The notes beneath the pieces are model-generated. The model was not told the DNA's origin and did no database searches. It saw nothing but the letters and a program-made list of their open reading frames with translations. Made by a program: the position numbers and the translations under genes. A DNA stretch of 64,000 nucleotides from Streptosporangium amethystogenes (GTDB taxonomy: Bacteria > Actinomycetota > Actinomycetes > Streptosporangiales > Streptosporangiaceae), in assembly GCF_000721075.1 (NCBI RefSeq), contig NZ_JOEQ01000018.1, forward strand, positions 62,001 to 126,000, written 5' to 3'. Each line of letters opens with the position of its first letter. Positions within the stretch are counted from its first letter, which is position 1. Positions 17,229 to 27,514 of this stretch are shown here, piece by piece.

Positions 17229-18250
17229 CCCGTCACCGTCCGGGACAGCATGTCCATCATGACGGCGGGAAGGCCACCGGCCAGATCGCGCGCGCGGACG
17301 AAATCCGCGAAGGCGGTGGCGGTGGAGAACTTCGGCTTCCAGCCGAGAGCCTCGGACAGCAGGGCGGTGTCGACCACACGGCCGTGACACATCAGGCGGA
17401 GTTGCTCGGGGGAGAAGTCGACCAGCCCCGCGCCTCGGGCGAGGTCGCCCAGGAGACCGAAGACGGGAGAGGGCATCGGAAGCGAGAGCAGGCCCACCCG
17501 GCGCGCGCACTGCGACAGGAGCAGCACGCCGTCCCCGGCCACGTTGAACGTGCCGGGGTGGTCCTCCATCGCCATCCGCCGCAGCACCTCGACCGCGTCG
17601 TCCTCGTGAACGAACTGTAACCGGGGGTCGAACCCGAACACGGTCGGCAGGACGGGCTGGGCGAAGTAACGCGTCAGCGGGGAGTCGACGCCGGGACCCA
17701 TGAAGTTGGCGAACCTGAGCGTCGACACGACCACGTCGCGGCGCCGCCTGGCAAAGCCCCGGACATAGCCCTCCACCTCGGAGGCATCCTTGGCGTAGCC
17801 GTGGCTCGGCGGCTCGGCCGGATCGGCGTTCTCGGTGAAGACCGCGGGGTCGTGCGGGGAGGAACCATAGACGGCGGTGGTGGAGCGCATGACGACACGG
17901 CGGACCGTCGCGGACCGCTGACAGGCACCGAGCAACTGCATGGTGCCGATGACGTTGTGCTCCTTCATGAGTGCCCGGCCACCGCTCCGGGGAGGAGCGC
18001 TCACCAGGCTCATGTGAACGACTGTGTCGATGTCGGCGGCCGCGATCACCTGCGCGATGTCGGGGCTGCGCAGATCGACGCGGACGAACTCCGTCCGGCC
18101 GAGAGGTACGCCGCCATCACGTGAGAGCGAGGGCGGCGGCACCGTATCCACTCCGATGACCCGGTCGATATCCGGGTCATCCGCGAGAACGCTCGCCACT
18201 CGGGCGCCGATGTGGCGCGAGACCCCGGTGACAAGCACGGTGTGGGTCAT
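17225..18250 (-). CDS. NAD-dependent epimerase/dehydratase family protein
   Basis: A 341-residue extended SDR. The N-terminal Rossmann motif is slightly altered (VTGVSRHIGARVASVL). DTVVHMSLVS follows, then the STTAVYGSSPHDPA region, where the usual YxxxK lies in HGYAKDASEVEG. This resembles actinobacterial UDP-sugar epimerase-like proteins next to a PlsC gene. Coupling to the acyltransferase suggests a shared envelope or lipid role, but no substrate can be named. Confidence 0.83.
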   Translation of the reverse strand: MTHTVLVTGVSRHIGARVASVLADDPDIDRVIGVDTVPPPSLSRDGGVPLGRTEFVRVDLRSPDIAQVIAAADIDTVVHMSLVSAPPRSGGRALMKEHNVIGTMQLLGACQRSATVRRVVMRSTTAVYGSSPHDPAVFTENADPAEPPSHGYAKDASEVEGYVRGFARRRRDVVVSTLRFANFMGPGVDSPLTRYFAQPVLPTVFGFDPRLQFVHEDDAVEVLRRMAMEDHPGTFNVAGDGVLLLSQCARRVGLLSLPMPSPVFGLLGDLARGAGLVDFSPEQLRLMCHGRVVDTALLSEALGWKPKFSTATAFADFVRARDLAGGLPAVMMDMLSRTVTG

Positions 18251-18273
18251 CGGCGCCTCGCAGATCCGCGCTG

Positions 18274-18372
18274 TTACTTCTTGTTACGCCGCTGGATGCG
18301 GGTCTTCTTCAGAAGCTTGCGGTGCTTCTTCTTCGCCATGCGCTTACGACGCTTCTTGATCACAGAGCCCAC
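18274..18372 (-). CDS. 30S ribosomal protein bS22 (AURKAIP1/COX24-domain), 32 residues
   Basis: GTG-started 33-codon frame encoding a very basic peptide that includes [20 protein letters not shown] and ends QRRNKK. This is nearly invariant in actinobacteria, where it has been seen as a small-subunit protein (bS22) near the decoding centre. It lies 23 nt upstream of the epimerase gene on the same strand. GGGGGT precedes the GTG. Confidence 0.93.
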   Translation of the reverse strand: MGSVIKKRRKRMAKKKHRKLLKKTRIQRRNKK

Positions 18373-18677
18373 GGGACCCCCAGGTAGCTGGTAGCCGAGA
18401 ATGTCAAACCGGCATGCGATAACACACCGGCACAACAGACTACCGGCGATCCACGGTGGATCGCCCCCGGGGGGACCCCGGGCACATCAACTCACGACGT
18501 GGCGCACACGTCGCTACCTCGACGAGACAGAGACCTGTCACATACAGGTCGCACCGGAAATCATGCTCCGGCACGACCGGAAGGGACAGACTCACGAGCC
18601 GTCAGCGCGCCTCGCCCACCTCACGGCCGAATGTTCCCTCCACCGGCCGCTCGGCTCGGCGCGCCGAGCCCCCTGTC

Positions 18678-18881
18678 TCAACCTGCCTCGATGTAGGCAT
18701 CCCTGAGATAATCGTGCACCGCCTGCTCAGGCACCCGGAAGGATCGACCGACCCGGATGGCCGGCAGCTCGCCCGAATGCACGAGTCGGTACACAGTCAT
18801 CTTGGACACCCTCATGACAGTGGCCACTTCTGCCACCGTCAGGAACTTCACCTCGCTGAGAGGTCTTTCGCCTGCACCCAT
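18678..18881 (-). CDS. Excisionase-fold helix-turn-helix regulator, BdtA-like
   Basis: A 67-residue MerR/excisionase-type winged helix: LTVAEVATVMRVSKMTVYRL then GELPAIRVGRSFRVPEQAVHDYL. Size and sequence are those of the HTH_17 family. From memory, S. coelicolor has such a gene (bdtA, a BldD target) near bldN and bS22, and the neighbours match here. The inner ATG at 18881 is chosen because the conserved domain begins a few residues later and AGAGG precedes it. It is preceded by a long non-coding region that probably carries its control sites. Confidence 0.82.
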   Translation of the reverse strand: MGAGERPLSEVKFLTVAEVATVMRVSKMTVYRLVHSGELPAIRVGRSFRVPEQAVHDYLRDAYIEAG

Positions 18882-19203
18882 CGGACGCCTCTTCCGCACG
18901 TGTATCCGGGTTATCCCCACTGGTGCCATTGCTCACGCACGTGTACTGCCGTCAGCGTAAGTCGAGAGGCCGGGCACGCAAACCCCCTATTTTCTCAGCC
19001 CTCTAAGCCTCACGTCAGCGAAACCGACAAAATCGCTGGCCAGCAGCCGGACCGTGCCCCTGTTTTCGATCTTGGAACGGACCAACTATCTCCTATTAGA
19101 GTCGCCCACAATCACCAAAAAGTTGGCAAACGGTCGGCGAGCTCCATGGAATGCAGGCGCGAAATACCTGTATAGGGATGGCCCGATTTGCGCATCCCCC
19201 GTC
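18882..19203. other. Non-coding 322 bp upstream of the BdtA-like gene
   Basis: No supported gene. The stretch 18980-19190 is clearly richer in A+T than its surroundings (for example AAAAAGTTGGCAAACGG and TCTCCTATTAGAGTC). It should hold the promoter of the BdtA-like gene and possibly the terminator of the phosphatase gene is absent here because that gene reads toward it. No tRNA fold or known riboswitch was recognised. Confidence 0.4.
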
Positions 19204-19983
19204 TCAGAGGGCTCGCGCGACCCTCGCGACCAGATGGTGCGTCAGCGGTTCGTAATACCTCGGTAGCACGTTGTCATCGAGCGGGACGGTCACCGCGATC
19301 TTGCCCTCGGCCTCCCCGACGAAGAGCGCGGGGTCGTTGCTGTCGGCGAATCCGACGGTGAGGATGCCCGCCTCGCCCGCCGCTCCGGCCCAGCCGTGGT
19401 CGGCGATCACCAGATCGGGACGGTCCGCGCCAAGCTCGGCGATCATGGCCCGCATCGGGGCGGGATCGTGGGTGTGCACGAGGGCGCCCTTGTCGTCGAG
19501 CATCGCGACGTCGTCCAGATAACGGATCTTGCGCCTGCGGCCGAACCCGCTGCCCCAGTACGACCACCCCTCGGCCGGGCTCATCAGGGCCGCCCCACGC
19601 GCCCGGAGCATCCGGGCCAGGGCCAGGTGAACGGTGAGCAGGCCGGTGGGGTGCCCGGTGGCGATCAGGATCCGCGGATTCTCCCCGCTGAGCACTCCCG
19701 CGATCGCGTCGCCCATCTTCTCGACCGCCTCGATCGTACGGTCGGGGTCGATGGTGTCCTGGCCCTCCCGGTGCAGCGGATCGGCCACCACACCGGCGGA
19801 CTTGGCCATCAACTCCAGCACGTCCCGATAGGACCAGGCGCCGTCCACGGTCAGCCCGAACATGTAGTGCGGGTCACGGTTGGCCAGCGACCGGTAGTGG
19901 TCCAGGTTGTTCTCCCGGCTGGTCGCCACATCACCGGCGATCCGAGTCCGGACCAGGTGCTCACGAAGCTCGGCACGAGTCAT
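19204..19983 (-). CDS. Conserved actinobacterial phosphatase-like protein
   Basis: A 259-residue protein similar to a family annotated as phosphatase in Streptomyces. Conserved points are AGDVATSREN near the N-terminus, LIATGHPTGLL, LVIADHGWAGAAGEAGI, DSNDPALFVGEAEGKIAVTVPLDDNV and PLTHHL. No standard catalytic motif is certain. The ATG at 19983 matches the family's N-terminus, although no good ribosome site precedes it. An in-frame ATG at 20043 adds 20 residues that come from a duplicated DNA segment. It follows acuC on the same strand by about 290 nt. Confidence 0.7.
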   Translation of the reverse strand: MTRAELREHLVRTRIAGDVATSRENNLDHYRSLANRDPHYMFGLTVDGAWSYRDVLELMAKSAGVVADPLHREGQDTIDPDRTIEAVEKMGDAIAGVLSGENPRILIATGHPTGLLTVHLALARMLRARGAALMSPAEGWSYWGSGFGRRRKIRYLDDVAMLDDKGALVHTHDPAPMRAMIAELGADRPDLVIADHGWAGAAGEAGILTVGFADSNDPALFVGEAEGKIAVTVPLDDNVLPRYYEPLTHHLVARVARAL

Positions 19984-20004
19984 CGGCGACGCTTCGCGTC
20001 GCGC

Positions 20005-20122
20005 TTCGGCCGCTGGGACCCGGTGACTTCCCTCGTCGTTCATCCGCTTCGCTCCGTGTCGTCAGCGACGCCGGCGCGTCGCGGTTCGGCCGCTGGGACC
20101 CGGTGACTTCCCTCGTCGTTCA
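20005..20122. repeat. 38-bp direct repeat pair at the 5' end of the phosphatase gene
   Basis: The sequence from TTCGGCCGCTGGGACCCGGT to CGTCGTTCA occurs at 20005-20042 and again, identically, at 20085-20122, exactly 80 bp apart. The match extends 8 bp further on the left after one mismatch. The duplicated segment contains the GAGGGAAGTCACC that could act as a ribosome site for the minus-strand gene, so it may be a partial duplication of a leader. Confidence 0.9.
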
Positions 20123-20275
20123 GGGTCGCTCGTTCCTCGCAACCCCTCTCTCCTCAGTCCAGTCACCGGCGCGTCCTCACGAGTAGTCCCTCAAGGCAGA
20201 TCATTTACCTTGTCTCCTGTGGCTTTCGGGCCCGTTCGTCGGCGCACCCTCAGGGGTTCACCAACGGCCTCGCGC

Positions 20276-21439
20276 TTACGGGAGGGGGTCCAGGCCGTGG
20301 AAGGGGAAGATGGCTTTTCTTGTCGCCATGATGGCCCGATCGATCGGATCTGCTGGGTCATAACCTGTGGAGAAATCGCGAAATTCCGGATTCCGGCCAT
20401 CGGTCAGCGTCAGGGGTGCCGACTGGTTGGTCCGTTCCTTGACGAACGTGCGCCACGCCTCGGGAGTGGCGGTCCTCGGGTCGAGCGGGTGGCCCGCCAC
20501 CTCCGCGATCAGATGGGTCCACGCCCGGGGCACGACCTGCACCAGCTCGTACCCTCCGCCACCGGTCACGACCCATCGCCCGCCCGCGGTCTCGTGGGCC
20601 AGTTCGTGCAGCGCCGCATACGCCATGCGCTGGCCGTCCAGGCTGAGCATCAGGTTGGCCAGCGGGTCGAGGGCGTGACTGTCGCAGCCGTGCTGGGTGA
20701 CCAGGACCTCGGGGGCGAACCCCCGCAGCAGCGGCGGGACCACCGCGTGGAAGGCCCGAAGCCAGTCGCCGTCGCCGCATCCGGCGGGCAGGGCCACGTT
20801 GACCGCGGTGCCCTCCGCGCCGCTCTCATTGGGGAAGCCCGTACCGGGGAAGAGCGTGCGGGGACTCTCGTGCAGGCTGATGGTGAGAACCCTGGGATCG
20901 TCGTAGAACATCGCCTGCACGCCGTCGCCGTGGTGCACGTCCACGTCCACGTAGGCGACCCTGGACGCGCCCTGGGACAGCAACCACGCGATCGCCACAC
21001 CCGGGTCGTTGTAGACGCAGAACCCGCTCGCCAGGGCGGGCATCGCGTGGTGCAGGCCGCCCGCGACGTTGACCGCGTGCTCGACCTCGCCGGTCCACAC
21101 CGCGCGGGCCGCGGCCAGGCTGGCCCCGGTGATCAGTGCGGACGCCTCGTGGACTCCGACGAAGGCGGGATTGTCCACGGTGCCGAGCCCACAGGCCAGG
21201 TCGCGTCGCCCGGTGGCGGAGACCCGTTTGACGGCCTCGATGTAGTCACGTTTGTGAACGAGTGCCAGCTCGTCGTCGGTGGCGGGCGCGCATCCGCTCA
21301 TCTCCACCAGGTCCAGCACGCCCAGTTCCCTGGCCAGCGCCATGGTCAGCTCGACCCGCACGGGCGCGAGCGGGTGCTCCGGACCGAAATCATAGGAGAT
21401 GAGCGCATCGTCCCAGACAACCCGCACGGACCGGCTCAT
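20276..21439 (-). CDS. acuC: AcuC-like histone deacetylase family protein
   Basis: A 387-residue deacetylase-fold enzyme. It shows the HDAC zinc-site signature YVDVDVHHGDGVQAMFY, with LHHAMPALASGFCVYND just before it (the His pair) and GCDSHALDPLANL for the third ligand. In Bacillus the homologue deacetylates and so reactivates acetyl-CoA synthetase. The start is the ATG at 21439 with GGGAG upstream; the conserved sequence VVWDDALISYDFGPEHPLAP follows immediately. It may deacetylate acetylated or propionylated acyl-CoA synthetases here. Confidence 0.92.
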   Translation of the reverse strand: MSRSVRVVWDDALISYDFGPEHPLAPVRVELTMALARELGVLDLVEMSGCAPATDDELALVHKRDYIEAVKRVSATGRRDLACGLGTVDNPAFVGVHEASALITGASLAAARAVWTGEVEHAVNVAGGLHHAMPALASGFCVYNDPGVAIAWLLSQGASRVAYVDVDVHHGDGVQAMFYDDPRVLTISLHESPRTLFPGTGFPNESGAEGTAVNVALPAGCGDGDWLRAFHAVVPPLLRGFAPEVLVTQHGCDSHALDPLANLMLSLDGQRMAYAALHELAHETAGGRWVVTGGGGYELVQVVPRAWTHLIAEVAGHPLDPRTATPEAWRTFVKERTNQSAPLTLTDGRNPEFRDFSTGYDPADPIDRAIMATRKAIFPFHGLDPLP

Positions 21440-21671
21440 GCGCACTCCCTGTCTGGTCGCGACGCCGCGCGCCACGGCCCGATCTTCCTACTCCCGGCTC
21501 GACGTTACCGCACGTGTACGGAATGCGGTTTACGCACGCGTCTTGGAGGACCGGGCGGTTTTCACCTGAGCGAAATATCCGAATTTATTGCTATTAACAG
21601 TCCCGGATGCCGGGACACGACACCGCTGCCCGGAAAGCCCTTCCACCTGGCCGGAGGCCGGGACGACACGG

Positions 21672-22910
21672 TCAGGTGGGGTGCACCCGGCGCAGTCCCC
21701 GGACAGCGGGAACCAGGAGAAGCGAGACGCATCCGGCGACCGCCACGATCGAGGACACGGCCAGCAACTGCGGCGCACCCACCACCCCCGCCACCGGACC
21801 GGCGAGCACCTGGCCGATCGGAACGAACAGGGTCGAGCCGGCGACCTCGTAGGCGGTGACCCGGTTGAGCGCCTCCACGGGCACCTGGGTCTGGACACTG
21901 GTGGCCCACATGACCGACCAGAACGCCCATCCCGCGCCGCCGATCACATGCGCGGCCATGAGGACCCCCTGCGGCGATGCCAGGGCGATGGAGAGCGGCT
22001 CCAGGGTGAAGCCGAACAGGCCGATCGCGCCGGCCATCAGCGGCCGTCCCGGGCGAACCCGCATGGCGATCAGACCGCCGACGACCGTGCCCGCACCCGA
22101 GGCGGACATGACCAGGCCGTAGGCGGTCTCGCTGAGCCGCTCGGTGATCAGCACCGAGCCCAGCGGAATCATCGGGCCGAACAGAGCGACGCCGAAGACC
22201 GTCCAGACCAGGATCACCGACCACATCCAGGTCCTGGAGCGGAACTCCTGCCAGCCACCGCGCAGGTCACGCCAGACCGACCGCGCCACGGCCTGGAAGG
22301 CGACCGCGGGCAGGCGCAGGAGGAGCAGGCAGACCGCGCTGACGGCGAACCCCGCGGCCTCGATCGCGAAGACGACGCCGACCCCCCAGAAGCCGACGAT
22401 GGCGCCGGCGACCCCCGGTCCGGCCAACATCATGATCGACTCGGAGACACGCAGGGTGGCGTTGGCCCGCTGCACGTCCCGCGCCACCCGCGGGACCGTG
22501 CTGGAGACCCCCGGCTGGTACATCGCGGCGGCGACACCGTTGATCGCGGAGATGACGAGGATCTGCCAGAGATCCGGCCTGCCGGAGATGAAGAGCGCCG
22601 CACTGATCCCCTGGGTCACCATCCGGACCGTGTCGGCGCCGATCATCATGCGGCGCGGCGTGAACCTGTCGGCGAACACCCCTCCGAACAGGATCAGCAC
22701 CGCGAAGGGCGCCATCCAGGCGGCCAGCGCCAGCCCCACCCCGGTGGGACCGTGACCGAGCCCGCCCACCCCCACCGCCGTCGCGAACGGGACCATCGAC
22801 GCGCCGAGCATGGAGATCGATCTGGCGGTGAAGAAGAGCAGGAAGCTCCGCGTCCAGACGGAGTGGCCGCCGAGTTCCCGCTGATCATCACCCAGTACGG
22901 CCTGCCCCAC
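21672..22910 (-). CDS. MFS transporter (macrolide-efflux type)
   Basis: A 412-residue integral membrane protein with about 12 hydrophobic segments. It starts WTRSFLLFFTARSISMLGAS and has the loop FGGVFADRFTPRRMMIGAD that corresponds to MFS motif A. It resembles the MFS_3 group of drug exporters, so it probably pumps a hydrophobic compound out by proton antiport. GTG at 22910 is the start, with GGGGGAG 11 nt upstream. A perfect palindrome lies about 50 nt upstream. Confidence 0.85.
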   Translation of the reverse strand: MGQAVLGDDQRELGGHSVWTRSFLLFFTARSISMLGASMVPFATAVGVGGLGHGPTGVGLALAAWMAPFAVLILFGGVFADRFTPRRMMIGADTVRMVTQGISAALFISGRPDLWQILVISAINGVAAAMYQPGVSSTVPRVARDVQRANATLRVSESIMMLAGPGVAGAIVGFWGVGVVFAIEAAGFAVSAVCLLLLRLPAVAFQAVARSVWRDLRGGWQEFRSRTWMWSVILVWTVFGVALFGPMIPLGSVLITERLSETAYGLVMSASGAGTVVGGLIAMRVRPGRPLMAGAIGLFGFTLEPLSIALASPQGVLMAAHVIGGAGWAFWSVMWATSVQTQVPVEALNRVTAYEVAGSTLFVPIGQVLAGPVAGVVGAPQLLAVSSIVAVAGCVSLLLVPAVRGLRRVHPT

Positions 22911-22957
22911 GATGGCCCCATCTCCCCCGAAGTTCCGCGGAAAATGATGCCGTTATA

Positions 22958-22972
22958 TAGGAAAATTTCCTA
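22958..22972. promoter_or_regulatory. Perfect 15-bp palindrome in the MFS promoter
   Basis: TAGGAAAATTTCCTA has seven matched pairs around a central A. It lies 48 nt upstream of the MFS start in a short AT-rich island. On the minus strand it runs straight into TATATAAC, a plausible -10 element, so a bound repressor would block the promoter. No regulator gene is adjacent. Confidence 0.6.
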
Positions 22973-22996
22973 ATAGATTTCCTGGCAGGGGCGGGC

Positions 22997-23791
22997 TCAG
23001 CCCTCGGCGAGCTGGCGTCCCCTGTCCCTGGCGGCCTCGATGGCGGCCAGGAAGGCGGCTCGGACGCTGTGCCGCTCCAACTCGGCGATGGCGGCGATGG
23101 TGGTGCCCCCCGGCGAGGTGACCGCCTCGCGCAGGATCACCGGGTGCTCGCCCGAGTCACGGAGCATGATCGCCGCACCGACGATCGACTGGGTGACCAT
23201 GTCAAGGGCGGCGGCACGGGGCATGCCGAGCAGGATTCCGGCGTCGACCATGGCCTCGACGAGATAGAAGAAGTAGGCGGGACCGCTGCCCGACAGGGCC
23301 GTGGCCGCGTCCTGCTGCGCCTCGGGGATGCGCAGCACCTTGCCGACCGGGCTGAACAGGTCCTCGGCGCGCTTGAGGTGCTCCTCGGAGGCGTGCGCTC
23401 CCGCCGAGATCACGCTCATCGCCTCGTCGACCAGCACCGGCGTGTTGGACATGACCCGGACCACCGGGATCTCGGCGCCGAGCCGCGACTCGACGAACGA
23501 GGTCGTGATCCCCGCCGCCGCCGAGATGACCAGCCGGTCGGCCGGCAGGTGCGCCGCGATCTCGGCGAGCAGGGCCCCCATGTCCTGCGGCTTGACCGCG
23601 AGGATGATCGTGTCGGCGCTCTTGGCGGCCTCGGCGTTGGAGACCACCCGTACGCCGTACTGCTTCGCGAGGGCCTCGCCCCGCTCGGCACGTCGTGCCG
23701 TCGCCATCACGTCGCCCGGCTTGAACCCGGCTCTGAGCAGCCCGGACAGCAGGGCCTCCCCCATCTTGCCGGTTCCAAGAATCGCGATCAT
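22997..23791 (-). CDS. proC: Pyrroline-5-carboxylate reductase
   Basis: Last step of proline synthesis: NAD(P)H reduction of pyrroline-5-carboxylate. It has 264 residues. The N-terminal dinucleotide fold begins MIAILGTGKMGEALLSGL; ILAVKPQDM follows, and the C-terminal domain has the family signature ALSGSGPAYFFYLVEAM and LREAVTSPGGTTIAAI. GAGG precedes the ATG. Confidence 0.96.
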   Translation of the reverse strand: MIAILGTGKMGEALLSGLLRAGFKPGDVMATARRAERGEALAKQYGVRVVSNAEAAKSADTIILAVKPQDMGALLAEIAAHLPADRLVISAAAGITTSFVESRLGAEIPVVRVMSNTPVLVDEAMSVISAGAHASEEHLKRAEDLFSPVGKVLRIPEAQQDAATALSGSGPAYFFYLVEAMVDAGILLGMPRAAALDMVTQSIVGAAIMLRDSGEHPVILREAVTSPGGTTIAAIAELERHSVRAAFLAAIEAARDRGRQLAEG

Positions 23792-23877
23792 GTGAGCACC
23801 TCGAAATCAGGGATCGAAACTCCTCGCAGCCTATCGGCCCCGTCTTTCCGCGAAGTCATCCCGCGCACAGGGGGGCT

Positions 23878-24192
23878 CTGAGGATCTGCGAGCCCACGAG
23901 AACCGGATTCCTCCGCTCCGCGACCGGTCCGGCCCACCGCGACGAACTGGAGGCGGAACTCAACGATCTCTGCCGCCTGGCGGCCGTCCCCAAGTCGGCG
24001 TGGCACTGGGTGGAGAACCCGCAGTACAAGCTCTCCCAGAAAGGGCGACGTCGTTCCGCAGGGCCGATCGACCTGCTGCTGTGCGCGACCGCCGTGCCCC
24101 CCGGGTTGACCGTGCTGCACGTCGACAACGACTTCGTCACCGTCTCGGCGGTCGTGAACGAGGTGCGACAGCGCGACATCCGGACGCCCTGA
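23878..24192 (+). pseudogene. Truncated VapC-type PIN-domain toxin remnant
   Basis: An open frame of about 104 codons reads RICEPTRTGFLRSATGPAHR, then a helical stretch, and then SAGPIDLLLCATAVPPGLTVLHVDNDF. The last part is the C-terminal half of VapC PIN-domain ribonucleases, including the conserved acidic residues (D in PIDLL, D in VDNDF). The first ~40 residues, which should carry the first catalytic Asp, are missing: the frame upstream runs antisense into the proC start and has no sensible initiator. No VapB antitoxin is next to it. An internal ATG at 24010 would give only 60 residues. Confidence 0.6.
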
Positions 24193-24223
24193 ACCGTCCA
24201 GGCGCCCGATCCGTCTTAGGGGT

Positions 24224-24706
24224 ATGCGTATGATCGTGACCCCCATCCTGGCCGGAAGTCTCCTGGTGGCCCTGGGCTGCGGCACCGAACCCAGCGCCAC
24301 CGCCCCCTCGCAGCCGGTGAGCCGGAGCACCGCCCTTCCCGGCGCTCCCTCGGAGCCGGCGAGCCACACCGTGGCCCCCCGGGAGGAACCCACCGGCGGC
24401 GCTCCCAGGCCAACGAAACCAGAAGGTCACACGGACAACCCCCGCAAGGTCAGGTGGCTGAAGGCCAAGCCGTCGAAGGACGGCCGGAGCCTGCGGATCA
24501 CCTGGTGGTCCGGGGTGGAGCCGTGCAACGTGCTCGACAGGGTCACCGTACGAGAGACCGCCAAGCGGGTGACCGTCACCCTGTGGGAGGGCCCGAGCAG
24601 CAAGGCCCAGAACGTCGCCTGCATCGAGATCGCCATCCAGAAGGTGACGACGGTCAAGCTCAAGAAGCCGCTCGGCTCCCGCAAGGTGGTCGACGGCGCC
24701 CGCTGA
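24224..24706 (+). CDS. Putative lipoprotein of unknown function
   Basis: A 160-residue protein beginning with a lipoprotein signal: MRMIVTPILAGSLLVALGCG, with lipobox LVALGC and the acylated Cys at about residue 19. A Ser/Pro/Thr-rich linker of about 55 residues follows, then a compact C-terminal domain of about 90 residues (WLKAKPSKDGRSLRITWWSG, then two Cys) that looks beta-rich. The two cysteines, in EPCNVLD and VACIEIA, could pair. No family was recognised. Confidence 0.65.
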   Translation: MRMIVTPILAGSLLVALGCGTEPSATAPSQPVSRSTALPGAPSEPASHTVAPREEPTGGAPRPTKPEGHTDNPRKVRWLKAKPSKDGRSLRITWWSGVEPCNVLDRVTVRETAKRVTVTLWEGPSSKAQNVACIEIAIQKVTTVKLKKPLGSRKVVDGAR

Positions 24707-24758
24707 CGCGGCACTTTCCGGGGGACGCGTGTCCAGGACAGCCCCCCGCAGGCGGTGA

Positions 24759-26834
<2,076 letters not shown>

Positions 26835-26862
26835 CGGCCGGAAAGTCGAGGGGAGCAGCAGC

Positions 26863-27480
26863 GTGAGCACGCGCGAGAACGGTTCCGAGGAGGAGCCGGT
26901 GATCCGCGACAACCGGAAGATAGACCCGGAGACGGGACAGGTCCGTGAGGCGGCCTCGGCGGAGGCCACGGGTCAGAGCGACAAGGAGCAGGCCGACAGG
27001 TCGTCCTCGTCCTCCCTGGCATCGGACCTCGCCTCGATCGAGCTGGCCACCCAACTCGCCGAGCGCACCGCGGACCTACAGCGTCTTCAGGCCGAGTATT
27101 CCAACTATCGCAAGCGGGTCGAGCGGGACCGGGCCGTGGTCAAGGAGCAGGCGGTGGCCGGCGCGCTGACCGAACTGCTTCCTGTCCTCGACGACATCGG
27201 CCGGGCCCGCGACCACGGCGAGCTGACCGGCGGTTTCGCCAAGGTGAGCGAGTCGCTGGAGGCGGCCACGGGGAAACTGGGGCTGAGCGCCTTCGGCACC
27301 AAGGGCGAACCGTTCGACCCGATGGTGCACGAGGCCCTGATGCACAGTTACTCCCCCGACGTCACAGAGCCGACCTGCGTGGAGATCCTGCAGCCCGGTT
27401 ACCGGATCGGCGAGCGAGTGCTCCGCCCCGCGCGAGTCGCGGTGGCCGAGCCCGAAGAGCCCGCCGCGGACGACAACTGA
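26863..27480 (+). CDS. grpE: Nucleotide exchange factor GrpE
   Basis: Releases ADP from DnaK. It has 205 residues: a polar N-terminus, a long coiled-coil helix (LQRLQAEYSNYRKRVERDRA), then the beta-wing domain with PFDPMVHEALMH and VLRPARVAVAEP. A GTG start preceded by GGGGAG lies 28 nt after dnaK. Confidence 0.98.
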   Translation: MSTRENGSEEEPVIRDNRKIDPETGQVREAASAEATGQSDKEQADRSSSSSLASDLASIELATQLAERTADLQRLQAEYSNYRKRVERDRAVVKEQAVAGALTELLPVLDDIGRARDHGELTGGFAKVSESLEAATGKLGLSAFGTKGEPFDPMVHEALMHSYSPDVTEPTCVEILQPGYRIGERVLRPARVAVAEPEEPAADDN

Positions 27481-27514
27481 CCCCCCAAGATCCAATCTCT
27501 GAGAAGGAACGTGG

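Noticed and set aside
18882..19203. tRNA or structured RNA in the AT-rich gap
   Set aside because: No cloverleaf with a T-arm GGTTCGA-type sequence or known riboswitch pattern could be drawn.
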